A program made the translations under genes and the position numbers. From Sporolactobacillus sp. Y61 (GTDB lineage: Bacteria; Bacillota; Bacilli; Bacillales; Sporolactobacillaceae), in assembly GCF_040529185.1 (NCBI RefSeq), contig NZ_CP159510.1, positions 2,728,001 through 2,792,000 on the forward strand: a stretch of 64,000 nt of DNA, given 5' to 3'. This document shows, one piece after another, positions 21,186 through 30,487 of the stretch. The number at the start of each line of letters is the position of its first letter. The stretch's first letter is position 1. The notes below the pieces were generated by a model. It made no database searches. It was not told the origin of the DNA and saw nothing but the letters and a program-made list of their open reading frames with translations.

Positions 21186-22850
21186 ATGAAGCAGCGCCTA
21201 CATCGCAGGCTGGGAGAAATCCTCGTAGAATCGGGCCTGATCAGCAGAGATCAGTTAAATAGCACACTGGAGCAGAAAAATGCGTCGCAGAAGCTGGGCA
21301 GTGCGCTGATCGAACGCGGGTACATATCGGAGCAGCAGCTCATTGACGTGCTGTCCATGCAACTGAATATGCCGCAGGTTCACCTGAGCAATCTGGTTAT
21401 TGATCCTGGGACCGCCAATCTGGTCGATCAGGACTTTGCCAGAAGAAGCGAACTGATTCCCTATAAAAAAAGTGATCAGGATCTTTATGTCGCCATGGCA
21501 AATCCGCTGGATTACTACGCGATTGAAGATCTGCAGATGATGACCGGTTTCCAGATTCATGTCTCTCTCGCTCTGCCAAGTGAGATTATAAGTACGATTA
21601 ACCGCGTCTACAACGAAGAAGACTCGGTCAATGAGCTGCTGACCTCAATGAAGTCAAGACAGGTGGAAGAGACCGCTGTGAAGGTTGAAGAAGACGATAC
21701 GCCGATCATCAAAGTGATCAATAAATGCCTGCTGAGTGCAGTTGAAAATCGGGCCAGCGATGTGCACATTGAGCCGCGCGAATTCAGCGTAGTCGTTCGT
21801 TTCCGGATCGACGGCGAGCTCCATACGTACCGCACTTTTCCTAAAGAAATGCTCAGCGTCCTTGTGACCCGAATCAAAGTGATGAGCCAGCTGGATATCA
21901 CAGAAAAAAGGCTGCCGCAGGACGGACGGGTAAAAGTCAGCATCGGTAAACAGCGGCTGGACCTCCGCGTGTCTACTCTGCCTACACTGTTTGGTGAACG
22001 CATCGTCATGCGGCTGCTGAACACGCAGGATCTCCTGCTGAAAATTCCCAACGTCGGGTTCACTGAAGAGCAGGAAACGCTGTTCACGAAAATGATTACC
22101 CGGCCGACCGGACTGATTCTGATCACCGGACCGACGGGTTCCGGAAAAACATCGACGTTGTATGCGGCTTTAAATCACCTGAACAGTGAAAGGGAAAACA
22201 TCATTACCATTGAAGATCCCGTTGAATACCAGATTGAAGGCATTAATCAGATTCAGACCAACGCACCGGTTGGTCTGACATTTGCGAAGGGACTGCGTGC
22301 AATCCTCCGTCAGGATCCGAATATCATCATGGTCGGAGAAATCCGTGATTCTGAAACGGCGGAAATCGCCATCCGCGCCAGTCTGACCGGGCATCTGGTC
22401 CTGTCAACCCTGCATACAAATGACGTGCCGACCACGATTTACCGTCTGATTGACATGGGTGTAGATCCCTTTCTTGTCGCAGCATCACTGACCGGAGTTG
22501 TGGCTCAGCGCCTGGTGCGGCGGATCTGCCATGACTGTGCCAGGGAAACGCAACCTACACCGATTGAACAAGGGCTTTTTAAAAAGGCCGGTATGACCTG
22601 TCCGCCCGTCATGATGAAAGGGACCGGCTGCAAATCATGTCATCATACCGGTTACCTCGGACGGACGGCTGTGCATGAAATGCTGGACATAACCAGTCAG
22701 ATTTCCGAAACCCTGATTAATCACCATACTTTTGGCGACATCCAGAATCTGGTCAAGAATTCAGGAGGTCAATCGATGCTTGAGAATGGACTTCTGAAAG
22801 TCAAGAGAGGGATTACAACCGTTGATGAACTGTTAAAAATCATCAGCTGA
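21186..22850 (+). CDS. pilB: Type IV pilus assembly ATPase PilB
   Basis: PilB is the hexameric motor that powers pilus extension. The 554-residue protein has an N-terminal MshEN-type domain (LGEILVESGLI, LGSALIERGYI, about residues 9-90), then the GspE ATPase domain with Walker A ITGPTGSGKTSTLY near residue 318, an Asp box, Walker B IIMVGEIRDSETAEIA and the His box LSTLHTND. A tetracysteine zinc site (CHDC ... CKSC) follows near residues 440-485, as in extension ATPases. GGGAGG precedes ATG 21186. It leads the plus-strand pilus operon. Confidence 0.95.
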   Translation: MKQRLHRRLGEILVESGLISRDQLNSTLEQKNASQKLGSALIERGYISEQQLIDVLSMQLNMPQVHLSNLVIDPGTANLVDQDFARRSELIPYKKSDQDLYVAMANPLDYYAIEDLQMMTGFQIHVSLALPSEIISTINRVYNEEDSVNELLTSMKSRQVEETAVKVEEDDTPIIKVINKCLLSAVENRASDVHIEPREFSVVVRFRIDGELHTYRTFPKEMLSVLVTRIKVMSQLDITEKRLPQDGRVKVSIGKQRLDLRVSTLPTLFGERIVMRLLNTQDLLLKIPNVGFTEEQETLFTKMITRPTGLILITGPTGSGKTSTLYAALNHLNSERENIITIEDPVEYQIEGINQIQTNAPVGLTFAKGLRAILRQDPNIIMVGEIRDSETAEIAIRASLTGHLVLSTLHTNDVPTTIYRLIDMGVDPFLVAASLTGVVAQRLVRRICHDCARETQPTPIEQGLFKKAGMTCPPVMMKGTGCKSCHHTGYLGRTAVHEMLDITSQISETLINHHTFGDIQNLVKNSGGQSMLENGLLKVKRGITTVDELLKIIS

Positions 22851-22891
22851 CATTATTTGTCTATTGAGAAAAGATCGGAGCATTTGTTATC

Positions 22892-23926
22892 ATGAAACAA
22901 TCATTAAAAGAATGGTTAATTGAAGCCTGCTCACGTCGGGCCTCAGATCTGCATGTTTCCGTCGGTATTCCGCCGACTATCCGTCTCAATGGAGAACTGG
23001 TTTCACTCGATCTGCCGCCGGTCACACCGTCGGACACCGAATCTGCTGTTCAGAGTCTTCTTGCAGACGATCAGTATCACAAGCTCAGTAAATATGGCGA
23101 ACTTGACTTTTCCTGCAGTATTCCCGGTCTCTCACGTTTTCGTGTCAATGCGTTCCGCCAGCGTAACTGTTACAGTCTGGCATTTCGGGTGATTCCGCAG
23201 CATGTACCGGATCTTACATCTCTTCAGCTCCCGGAAGTCCTCGCGTCACTGTGCCACAGGCCGCACGGACTCTTCCTTGTGACAGGCCCGACAGGAAGCG
23301 GGAAATCCACAACACTGGCCGCTCTGGTTGACGATATGAACAAAAACATGCGACGGCATATTATTACCCTGGAGGATCCCATCGAATATTTGCACCGGCA
23401 TAACAAGTGCATCATCCAGCAACGGGAAATTGGAAACGACACGCAATCATTCTCCAAGGGCCTTCGGTCAGCCCTGCGCGAGGATCCGGATGTGATTCTG
23501 GTGGGTGAAATGCGCGACCTTGAAACCATCCGTACGGCACTGACAGCAGCGGAAACCGGACACTTGGTCCTTGCGACGCTCCATACAAATGATGCGATTT
23601 CAACGGTTGACCGCATTATCGATGTCTTTCCGCCGGATCAGCAGGGACAGATACGGATTCAGCTGGCAACTGAACTTGTCGCTGTTGTCTCTCAGCACCT
23701 CTTTCCGACACCTGATTATTCAGGAAGACGCGTTGCAACGGAAGTGATGATCAATAATAAGGCCATCAGCCACCTGATCCGGGAAAAAAAAATCTATCAG
23801 ATTCCAAGCGTGATCCAGATGAACCGGTCGGCAGGTATGCAGACCATGGCTTCCTGCATCAAAGACATGCTCGCAAACCGGGCTATTGCCGCCGAATCTG
23901 TGGAGAAGTTCTTACTGAAGGAGTAA
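22892..23926 (+). CDS. pilT: Pilus retraction ATPase PilT
   Basis: The 344-residue ATPase lacks the zinc insert of PilB and has the shorter N-terminal PAS-like domain starting with the ASDLHVSVG motif. Walker A is VTGPTGSGKSTTL near residue 130, Walker B ILVGEMRDLETIRTAL, and the C-terminal retraction signature is AISHLIREKKIYQIPSVIQ, close to the AIRNLIRE motif of PilT. It drives pilus depolymerisation and thus twitching motility or DNA uptake. It sits 41 bases after pilB and 6 bases before pilC. Confidence 0.94.
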   Translation: MKQSLKEWLIEACSRRASDLHVSVGIPPTIRLNGELVSLDLPPVTPSDTESAVQSLLADDQYHKLSKYGELDFSCSIPGLSRFRVNAFRQRNCYSLAFRVIPQHVPDLTSLQLPEVLASLCHRPHGLFLVTGPTGSGKSTTLAALVDDMNKNMRRHIITLEDPIEYLHRHNKCIIQQREIGNDTQSFSKGLRSALREDPDVILVGEMRDLETIRTALTAAETGHLVLATLHTNDAISTVDRIIDVFPPDQQGQIRIQLATELVAVVSQHLFPTPDYSGRRVATEVMINNKAISHLIREKKIYQIPSVIQMNRSAGMQTMASCIKDMLANRAIAAESVEKFLLKE

Positions 23927-23932
23927 TGGAAC

Positions 23933-25141
23933 ATGCCAGTATTTGACTTCATCGCGACGAAGGAAAATGGAAAGACGAAGCGGGGCCGCCTGACTGCAGG
24001 AAGCAGGCAGGAAGCACTCGTACAGATTGTCCATCAGGGACTGACCATTCGCTCGGTCAGAGAACACGCTGATTCCATCTGGTACAGGGATCTGTCACTC
24101 GGTTCCCGGGTCAGACTGCAGGAAAAGGTGATTTTTCTCCGCCAGTTTGCAACCATCATAAAGGCCGGTGTGACCGTTGCCGATGCGCTGGAGATTCTCC
24201 AGGATCAGGAAGAGAAAAACAAGTATTTCAAATCCGTCATTCAGCAAATGGCCTCTGACCTCCGGGAAGGCCGGACCCTGTCTCAGGCCTTTGAAAATCA
24301 AAAAAAAGTTTTCAGTCCGATGATCATTCATATGATTCGTGCCGGCGAAGGCAGCGGCCGGCTGGAGGAAAGCCTGGATCATCTGGCCGTCTACTACGAA
24401 CGCCAGCATCAGTCGCGTCAGAAACTCTCAACAGCGATGGTTTATCCGGTCTTCGTCATGCTGATGTCCGTCGGCGTCGTGATTTTTCTTCTGACCACGA
24501 TCATACCGATGTTCCAGTCGATGTTTGCCGGACTCGGCGCTCAGGTACCGGCGATTACCCGAATCATTCTTTCCATGAGTAACGGGATAAGAGTCTTTTG
24601 GCCCGTGCTTATCTTAGTATCTGCAGGCATTTTTTTACTTTTTTTCCTGTTAAAACGAAATAAATCTAGTAAAATACGACTAGACCGTGCTATACTTAGT
24701 GTGCCATTAGTCGGATCTTTGATTTATAAAAATGAGCTGTCCCGCCTGCTGTGGATGCTTGCCCTGCTGCTGTCCAGTTCCGTTCCGGTTATTGACGCGC
24801 TGCGTTCGATTGAAAACATCACGTCGAACCTGGCGATCCGGAGGGCCATACATAATGTTGCACAGGCACTTGACTTCGGCCAGCCGCTGTCCGAGGCTTT
24901 CAGAAACGAAAGGGTTTTTCCTTCAATCGTCTACCATATGACTGCGATCGGCGAACAGACCGGGATGCTGGATCAGATGCTGAACCACGTGGCCCATTAT
25001 TATGAGAACGACGTGCAGCAGATGACTGAGCGATTGAAGGCATTGATGGAACCGGCTGTCATGGTATTTCTGGCCGTCATCGTTGGTTTTATTGTTATGG
25101 CTATTGTGATACCGATGTTTCAGATTTATCAAAATTTTTGA
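23933..25141 (+). CDS. pilC: Pilus inner-membrane platform protein PilC
   Basis: The 402-residue GspF-family protein anchors the motor ATPases. It begins with the PilC N-terminal motif MPVFDFIATKENGKTKRGRL, has two repeated cytoplasmic helical domains (GVTVADALEIL, and SVPVIDALRSI in the second half), and three transmembrane segments near residues 170-195, 220-242 and 375-400. The C-terminus IVIPMFQIYQNF is typical. A short segment at about 24600-24720, coding for helix two and the following basic loop, is distinctly AT-rich compared with flanking sequence. Confidence 0.93.
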   Translation: MPVFDFIATKENGKTKRGRLTAGSRQEALVQIVHQGLTIRSVREHADSIWYRDLSLGSRVRLQEKVIFLRQFATIIKAGVTVADALEILQDQEEKNKYFKSVIQQMASDLREGRTLSQAFENQKKVFSPMIIHMIRAGEGSGRLEESLDHLAVYYERQHQSRQKLSTAMVYPVFVMLMSVGVVIFLLTTIIPMFQSMFAGLGAQVPAITRIILSMSNGIRVFWPVLILVSAGIFLLFFLLKRNKSSKIRLDRAILSVPLVGSLIYKNELSRLLWMLALLLSSSVPVIDALRSIENITSNLAIRRAIHNVAQALDFGQPLSEAFRNERVFPSIVYHMTAIGEQTGMLDQMLNHVAHYYENDVQQMTERLKALMEPAVMVFLAVIVGFIVMAIVIPMFQIYQNF

Positions 25142-25157
25142 TGAGGGAGAGGAAAAA

Positions 25158-25553
25158 ATGTTAAAAAAACTTAGAGCAAAGTCTAAAGATCAGAAAGGGT
25201 TTACCCTTGTCGAGCTGCTGGCTGTCATTGTGATTCTTGCTATCATTGCTGCAATTGCAGTGCCAATCATTACGAATGTTATCAGTGGGCAGCGCGAGAA
25301 AGCGAATTATCAGGATGCATTAAATATCATTCATGCCGCAAAACTTTATAATGCTGAAAATCCAGATGACAATTCCCTTACTTACGATGATTTAAAAAAG
25401 TATCTGGGCCATGCAAGAGATACTTCTTTTACAGTTTCCGTTACTGACGGCGAATATTCAATTACCGGCCATGCCGGTGTGACTGATGGATCAACAGAAC
25501 AAGAAATTGTTGCTAAATCTGGTGAAGAAGAGCCGGAATCAACTACTGAATGA
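25158..25553 (+). CDS. pilA: Major type IV pilin
   Basis: The 131-residue prepilin has a basic leader (MLKKLRAKSKDQKG) cut before F, then FTLVELLAVIVILAIIAAIA with Glu at mature position 5. The globular part is small, without cysteines, and ends in an acidic tail (GEEEPESTTE). Position directly after the platform gene and before the peptidase, and the best match to the class III consensus, make it the likely major subunit. Its coding sequence is AT-rich relative to pilB and pilT. Confidence 0.88.
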   Translation: MLKKLRAKSKDQKGFTLVELLAVIVILAIIAAIAVPIITNVISGQREKANYQDALNIIHAAKLYNAENPDDNSLTYDDLKKYLGHARDTSFTVSVTDGEYSITGHAGVTDGSTEQEIVAKSGEEEPESTTE

Positions 25554-25572
25554 TTAGGATGTTTATAAAGCT

Positions 25573-26334
25573 ATGTGGATAAGTTTTATTTTTGAAATTT
25601 ATATCACAATACTTGGTCTTGTCCTCGGTTCTTTTTACAATGTCGTTGGTCTTCGGGTTGCCGAAGGTCAATCGATTATATCGCCGCCTTCACACTGTCC
25701 GTCGTGCGGGCGGCGTTTGACTATCCGCGATCTGGTACCGGTCTTTTCCTATATTTTTCTGCGCGGACGGTGCCGGACATGCCATGCGAAGATCTCACCG
25801 ATCTATCCGGCCATTGAGGCAGCGACAGGTCTGCTGTTCCTGTTCAGCTTCATACAGGCAGCAACGATTGAAGAAATGCTTGCGGGCTGGCTGCTCTCTT
25901 CCCTGCTGATGATCGTTCTTGTGACCGACCTGTCGCACATGATCATCCCGGATAAAATTCTGCTGTTCTTTTTCATTCTCTTTAGTGTGTTTCGGAGTGC
26001 CTTTCCTGCCACCCCGTGGTGGGATCCCCTGGCCGGTGCCGCAGCCGGATTTGTTCTATTGGCACTGATTGCGCTCATCAGCGGCGGCGGAATGGGCGGC
26101 GGTGATGTAAAACTGTTTGCTGTAATGGGGCTTATCATCGGAATAAAACTGATTGTACTCGGCTTTTTCCTGTCGACCTTTTTCGGTGCGCTGCTCGGCG
26201 GCCTCGGTCTTTTGACCGGTCTGGTGAAACGGCGCCAGCCGGTGCCTTTCGTCCCTTTTATCACACTTGGGATGCTGACCGCCTTCTTTTTCGGTGACCA
26301 GCTGATCGCAGCCTATCTTGACTTAATCTTTTAA
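25573..26334 (+). CDS. pilD: Prepilin peptidase / N-methyltransferase
   Basis: The 253-residue membrane aspartyl protease removes leader peptides from prepilins and methylates the new N-terminus. The N-terminal domain retains both CxxC pairs (CPSCGRR and CRTCHAK) of the methylating type. The two catalytic aspartates are in VTDLSHMIIPD near residue 119 and GGGDVKLFAVMG near residue 177. About seven to eight transmembrane helices are present. Unlike the competence peptidase ComC, it is embedded in the pilus operon. Confidence 0.94.
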   Translation: MWISFIFEIYITILGLVLGSFYNVVGLRVAEGQSIISPPSHCPSCGRRLTIRDLVPVFSYIFLRGRCRTCHAKISPIYPAIEAATGLLFLFSFIQAATIEEMLAGWLLSSLLMIVLVTDLSHMIIPDKILLFFFILFSVFRSAFPATPWWDPLAGAAAGFVLLALIALISGGGMGGGDVKLFAVMGLIIGIKLIVLGFFLSTFFGALLGGLGLLTGLVKRRQPVPFVPFITLGMLTAFFFGDQLIAAYLDLIF

Positions 26335-26352
26335 CATGGGGAATGATGTCTG

Positions 26353-27306
26353 ATGTTTGGAAATCTGTCACAATGGTTTCAGTCCCATGTCCGTGTTGGT
26401 CTTACTTTTGCCGACGACAGTCTGCGGCTTGCTCTCCTTAAAGGCGGCACAGGCCATGTGTCGGCTATCCGGACGCAGGAGACTGCTCTGGAACCCGGAA
26501 TCATCGTTAATGGAATCCTTAAAAATCAGGAAGCCTGTCAGGCAAAACTGAAGGGGCTGGTCCGCAAGCTTAAGGCGAATAGAAAACAGGTGTGCTTTAC
26601 AATCCCGGATTCACAGCTGATTGTCCGGCAGTTCGAGCTGCCCGGCGTGATGACCGATCAGGATCTGCGAAACTATTTCTTTATCGAAATGGGCAAAAAG
26701 ATTCAGCTTCCATTTAAAGACCCGATATTCGACTTCCATGTACTGAACAGAGCAGCGGATGGAACGAACGTCGTCCTCTACGCCGCTCCGGAAACCGTTG
26801 TCCGCCAGTATGTGCACGTCCTGCGTTCTGCGGGTCTCGAACCAGTTGCGGCGGAATTTAATGCTATTGGTGTTGACCGCTGGATTCACTATATACATAA
26901 AGCAGTGCTTCCGGAACACCGGATGTATGCCCGGCTGGAGAAAGCGACACTCAGTGTATCGATTCTGCACAACGACGTCCCTCTTTTTGCCAGACAGGTT
27001 CATCTCGGTACCCGCGGAGCAGATTCAGCAGATGAAGCGGCAGATCTGTACGTTCTGAACGCGGTCACGGAAATTGATCGCATGATGAATTTTTATCAAT
27101 TTTCCATTCAGAAGGGCAGCGGACAGGTGGCAGCCATCTACCTGCTTAATGAAAAGCGTGAGCAGCGTACATTTGGAAAAGTCCTTTCTGATACGGTTCA
27201 TATTCCTGTTGAACCTGTGCCCGTCGATGATGAAAAAACGGGGCATTCCATCCAGCTGTCCTTCATTCCTGCCATTGGCTCGGCGATGAAGGAGCTTGTC
27301 TCATGA
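26353..27306 (+). CDS. pilM: Pilus assembly protein PilM
   Basis: The 317-residue cytoplasmic protein belongs to the actin-like PilM family: it begins with a phosphate-1-type VGLTFADDSLRLALLKGG and contains VCFTIPDSQLIVRQFELPG and a central DFHVLNRA. The family recruits the N-terminus of PilN to the inner face of the membrane. The C-terminal lobe is shorter and less conserved than in proteobacteria. Its stop overlaps the pilN start by four bases. Confidence 0.85.
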   Translation: MFGNLSQWFQSHVRVGLTFADDSLRLALLKGGTGHVSAIRTQETALEPGIIVNGILKNQEACQAKLKGLVRKLKANRKQVCFTIPDSQLIVRQFELPGVMTDQDLRNYFFIEMGKKIQLPFKDPIFDFHVLNRAADGTNVVLYAAPETVVRQYVHVLRSAGLEPVAAEFNAIGVDRWIHYIHKAVLPEHRMYARLEKATLSVSILHNDVPLFARQVHLGTRGADSADEAADLYVLNAVTEIDRMMNFYQFSIQKGSGQVAAIYLLNEKREQRTFGKVLSDTVHIPVEPVPVDDEKTGHSIQLSFIPAIGSAMKELVS

Positions 27307-27818
27307 TTGATATTAACCTTCTTCCCTACGAAAAACGGACGTCCAGGGCATTCATTCGCTTCATCATGGTCTTCGCTGCGGTCTGTGTGATTGCACTGGC
27401 TGCTTTATTCTGGTATGCCTGGCAGCTGAACGGTACACTTCAGGATGTCCATCAGCAGGAGTCGATATGGAAAGCACGCACCCTCAAGGAGCAGGACACT
27501 TCCGGGACACCAAATGCTGAACAGGCGGTCAGACAGGTCCGGCAAAGTCAGCCGGACGTTTACCATGCGCTGACTTCCCTGAACCAGCGTCTTCCTGATG
27601 GCGGAGCGATCCAGAATGTCACTATTGCATCACATAGGATTACGGTCCAAAGTCTGCTGCCTGATTTCCAGGCTGTTGTCCAATTTACGGATCGACTGCG
27701 CCGGCAACCGTTTGAGAATGTTGAAACGACACAGATCAGCCAGACCGGTGATCAGAGTGATACAATGCAGGTTACGCTGACGATGAACATCAGTAAAGAA
27801 AAGGATCAAAAACCATGA
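27303..27818 (+). CDS. pilN: Pilus alignment protein PilN
   Basis: The 171-residue bitopic protein opens with MIDINLLPYEKR, the PilM-binding motif of PilN (INLLP), has a single transmembrane helix at about residues 20-41, and a coiled segment followed by an alpha/beta domain outside. It overlaps pilM and pilO by four bases each, so the three are translationally coupled. Confidence 0.88.
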   Translation: MIDINLLPYEKRTSRAFIRFIMVFAAVCVIALAALFWYAWQLNGTLQDVHQQESIWKARTLKEQDTSGTPNAEQAVRQVRQSQPDVYHALTSLNQRLPDGGAIQNVTIASHRITVQSLLPDFQAVVQFTDRLRRQPFENVETTQISQTGDQSDTMQVTLTMNISKEKDQKP

Positions 27819-28342
27819 GACAATCAGCTATTGTCACGTGTGCTGCGCTGCTTCTGGTCTGCATGGGCTTCGGATGGTTTTACTTTACAAAAATCATACC
27901 GATGAAACAGGAGATCGCGTTCACACAGCAGAACGTTAAAATGTATCAGGATGAAGCCCTGGCGAGGGCAAAGAAAGAGAATAAGGATACAGTTGTCCAT
28001 GCAGACCGACTGCCGAAGCAGCCGGAAGTAGAATCCTTCTTCTCTGATTTTCAGCAACTGGCCTCTCGGCATCAGGTCGCTGTCGCAACAATCGCCATGA
28101 CGGACTCTGATGACAGGCAGAATAATGACCCTTCATCGAATGTGACGGGGCAGTCCGTCCTGAAACAGAACAGGTACATGGTCACGATTACGGCGGGGAA
28201 ACAATCTGATATTGTTGCTTTTCTGGGCGATCTGGAAAAAATGGAGCGCCTGCACACGCTGAGTGATCTCTCACTCCAAAGCAGTCAGGATAACCATTGG
28301 CAGGCTACATTCAATCTGACTTTGTATTCATCAGCAAAATAG
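27815..28342 (+). CDS. pilO: Pilus alignment protein PilO
   Basis: The 175-residue protein has one N-terminal transmembrane helix (about residues 7-26), a short coiled coil, and a ferredoxin-like C-terminal domain. That topology and the position after pilN fit PilO, which dimerises with PilN. Sequence conservation in this family is low, so the call rests mainly on order. It is the last gene before the terminator at 28346; no pilP or pilQ follows, as expected for a cell without an outer membrane. Confidence 0.8.
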   Translation: MRQSAIVTCAALLLVCMGFGWFYFTKIIPMKQEIAFTQQNVKMYQDEALARAKKENKDTVVHADRLPKQPEVESFFSDFQQLASRHQVAVATIAMTDSDDRQNNDPSSNVTGQSVLKQNRYMVTITAGKQSDIVAFLGDLEKMERLHTLSDLSLQSSQDNHWQATFNLTLYSSAK

Positions 28343-28345
28343 CAT

Positions 28346-28371
28346 CCGGGTTTTCTCCCGGTTTATTTTTT
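28346..28371 (+). terminator. Terminator of the pilus operon
   Basis: CCGGG and CCCGG pair around a TTTTCT loop and are followed by TTTATTTTTT. It lies three bases after the pilO stop. Confidence 0.8.
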
Positions 28372-28376
28372 GCATT

Positions 28377-28413
28377 GAAAAAGCAGAACCAGGAAAATAT
28401 CCCGGTTCTGCTC
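28377..28413 (-). terminator. Terminator of 6S RNA
   Basis: On the minus strand GAGCAGAACCGGGA pairs with TCCTGGTTCTGCTT around a short AT loop and ends in TTTTTC. Confidence 0.85.
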
Positions 28414-28629
28414 TTTCTTTTGGATATAGAACATGAGAATCCCGAATGTGCCGTTGTGAAGCCGCAGCTTTGAAACCCGCTCGTGAGCAGGTGGGTGTCC
28501 TGTTTCACAGTTTACGGGTCCCTTGTGCGGGCATGCGTGACGAGTGAAAACAACGGACTCCCTATAGTTAGATGTTCGGTCAAAACATATCGACGTTCGA
28601 CTAACACCTCAGGACGCTGTTCAATTTCT
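28377..28629 (-). ncRNA. ssrS: 6S RNA (bsrA/6S-1 type)
   Basis: On the minus strand a region of about 250 bases without coding potential contains GTCCTGAGGTGTTAGTC followed by TTTTGACCGAACA, closely matching what I recall of the 5' part of B. subtilis 6S-1 RNA. A complementary 3' half and a terminator hairpin at 28381-28413 follow. 6S RNA binds the housekeeping RNA polymerase holoenzyme by mimicking an open promoter. The location just downstream of aspS on the same strand is conserved with B. subtilis bsrA. Exact ends are estimated from the promoter and terminator. Confidence 0.85.
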
Positions 28630-28635
28630 AATCTT

Positions 28636-28664
28636 AGGTTAGCATAAATGTAGCTGTTTATCAA
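28636..28664 (-). promoter_or_regulatory. Promoter of 6S RNA
   Basis: TTGATA at 28659-28664 and TAACCT at 28636-28641 are separated by 17 bases on the minus strand, placing the transcript start near 28629. Confidence 0.55.
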
Positions 28665-28704
28665 GCATCTGCTTCCTGCCATTCCTGCCAGATCCTGCCA
28701 CGGG

Positions 28705-30486
28705 TTATTTCAGCAGTGTGGCAACGTCCAGATGGAGTTCGGCCAGCTGCGCATCGCTGACTGCACTTGGTGCCTTGGTCAACAGATCCGATGCACTGGC
28801 TGTTTTCGGGAAAGCAATGGTATCGCGCAGGCTCGAACATCCGGCAAGCAGCATCACGATCCGGTCAATACCGAGCGCCATACCACCATGAGGCGGAGCG
28901 CCATATTCGAATGCTTCCATCAGGAAGCCAAACTGTTTCTCGGCGCGCTCTTTTGTAAATCCGAGTACCTTGAACATTTTCTCCTGCATCTCGTGATTAC
29001 AGATTCTTTCCGATCCGCTGCCCAGCTCGAAACCGTTCAGTACCATATCGTAGGACTGGGCACGTACGCTGCCCGGATCGCTTTCGATCTTGTCCAGATC
29101 CTCAAGAACCGGCATCGTGAACGGGTGGTGCTCAGCCACATATCGGTGCTCTTCCTCACTGTAGGAAAGGAGCGGGAATTCCGTCACCCAGAGGAAGTTG
29201 AAAGCCGATTCGTCAATCAAGCCGAGTGTCTTGCCCAGGTGAAGCCGGAGGGCGCCAAGACTTTCGGCCACAATTTTTTTCTTGTCTGCGACAAAGAGCA
29301 GCAGGTCACCGGGCTCAGCGTTCGTCCGCTTAACAATCCGCTGAGTCAGCGCTTCATCAAAGAACTTGGCAATGGGTCCCTTCATGCCGTTCTCTTCAAC
29401 CTTAAGCCAGGCCAGCCCTTTTGCCCCATGAGGGGAAACGACATGACGCAGATCTTCATCCACCTGCTTGCGCGAGAAATGCGAAGCCTGTCCTTTGGCG
29501 TTGATCGCTTTTACGACGCCACCCTTTTCCTGGACCTCTTTAAACACCTTCAACGTGCTGTCCGCCGCAATATCGGTCAGATCAATCAGCGTTAAGCCAA
29601 AACGTGTATCGGGTTTATCGCTGCCGTACAGATCCATTGCCTGGGCATAAGTCAACCGTTTAAACGGACGCGGAATATCAATACCTTTCACTTCTTTTAC
29701 CAGATTGACCAGCATCTCTTCAATCATATCCTGGAACGGCCTGAGTTCAAAGAAAGACATCTCAATATCAACCTGGGTAAACTCCGGCTGGCGGTCGGCG
29801 CGCAGATCCTCATCCCGAAAGCAGCGGGCAATCTGGTAATACTTTTCCATTCCGGAAGCCATCAGCAGCTGTTTAAACAACTGCGGCGACTGCGGCAGGG
29901 CATAAAATTCACCCGGATGAACACGGCTGGGTACCAGATAGTCGCGTGCCCCTTCCGGCGTGCTTTTGGTCAGTATCGGGGTTTCAATATCAAGAAAATC
30001 TCTGTCATCAAGGAAATGGCGCAGGGACCGGGTGACTTTATTGCGCAGCTTGAAGGTCTCAAGCATTTCCGGCCGGCGCAGATCCAGATAGCGATACCTC
30101 AGCCGGACATCTTCAGAAGCCTCGATATGGTCTTCAATCGGAAAGGGCGGCGTTTTTGATTTATTCAGAACATGGATTTCATGAATCATGATTTCAATGT
30201 CGCCAGTCTTTATTTTAGGATTCACAGCTTCCGGGGCGCGGGCAGAAACGGTTCCGGTCACTGAAAGGCAATATTCGCTGCGAACTTTATCTGCCGTATT
30301 CCATGCTTTCTGAGAAATTTTCGGGTTGAATACAATCTGGACAAAGCCGGATCTGTCACGTAAATCGATAAAGATCACACCGCCCAGATCTCTTCGTTTC
30401 TGAACCCATCCGGCAAGGGTCACTGTCTGCCCTGCCTGTTTTGCGGTCAACTTACCGCAATATGCATTCCGATACAATCTCGACAC
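28705..30486 (-). CDS. aspS: Aspartyl-tRNA synthetase
   Basis: The 593-residue class IIb synthetase charges tRNA-Asp. It has an N-terminal OB-fold anticodon-binding domain (residues 1-110, [15 protein letters not shown]), motif 2 ([21 protein letters not shown]), the bacterial GAD insertion, and motif 3 ([14 protein letters not shown]). The start is GTG 30486 and the gene follows hisS after one base, so both depend on the T-box at 31793-32065. The presence of a GAD domain is the bacterial type; whether it discriminates Asn tRNA cannot be told. Confidence 0.96.
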   Translation of the reverse strand: MSRLYRNAYCGKLTAKQAGQTVTLAGWVQKRRDLGGVIFIDLRDRSGFVQIVFNPKISQKAWNTADKVRSEYCLSVTGTVSARAPEAVNPKIKTGDIEIMIHEIHVLNKSKTPPFPIEDHIEASEDVRLRYRYLDLRRPEMLETFKLRNKVTRSLRHFLDDRDFLDIETPILTKSTPEGARDYLVPSRVHPGEFYALPQSPQLFKQLLMASGMEKYYQIARCFRDEDLRADRQPEFTQVDIEMSFFELRPFQDMIEEMLVNLVKEVKGIDIPRPFKRLTYAQAMDLYGSDKPDTRFGLTLIDLTDIAADSTLKVFKEVQEKGGVVKAINAKGQASHFSRKQVDEDLRHVVSPHGAKGLAWLKVEENGMKGPIAKFFDEALTQRIVKRTNAEPGDLLLFVADKKKIVAESLGALRLHLGKTLGLIDESAFNFLWVTEFPLLSYSEEEHRYVAEHHPFTMPVLEDLDKIESDPGSVRAQSYDMVLNGFELGSGSERICNHEMQEKMFKVLGFTKERAEKQFGFLMEAFEYGAPPHGGMALGIDRIVMLLAGCSSLRDTIAFPKTASASDLLTKAPSAVSDAQLAELHLDVATLLK

Positions 30487-30487
30487 C

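Noticed and set aside
28311..28508. Minus-strand frame of 65 codons
   Set aside because: It lies across the 3' end of the 6S RNA and the pilus terminator; no coding signals.
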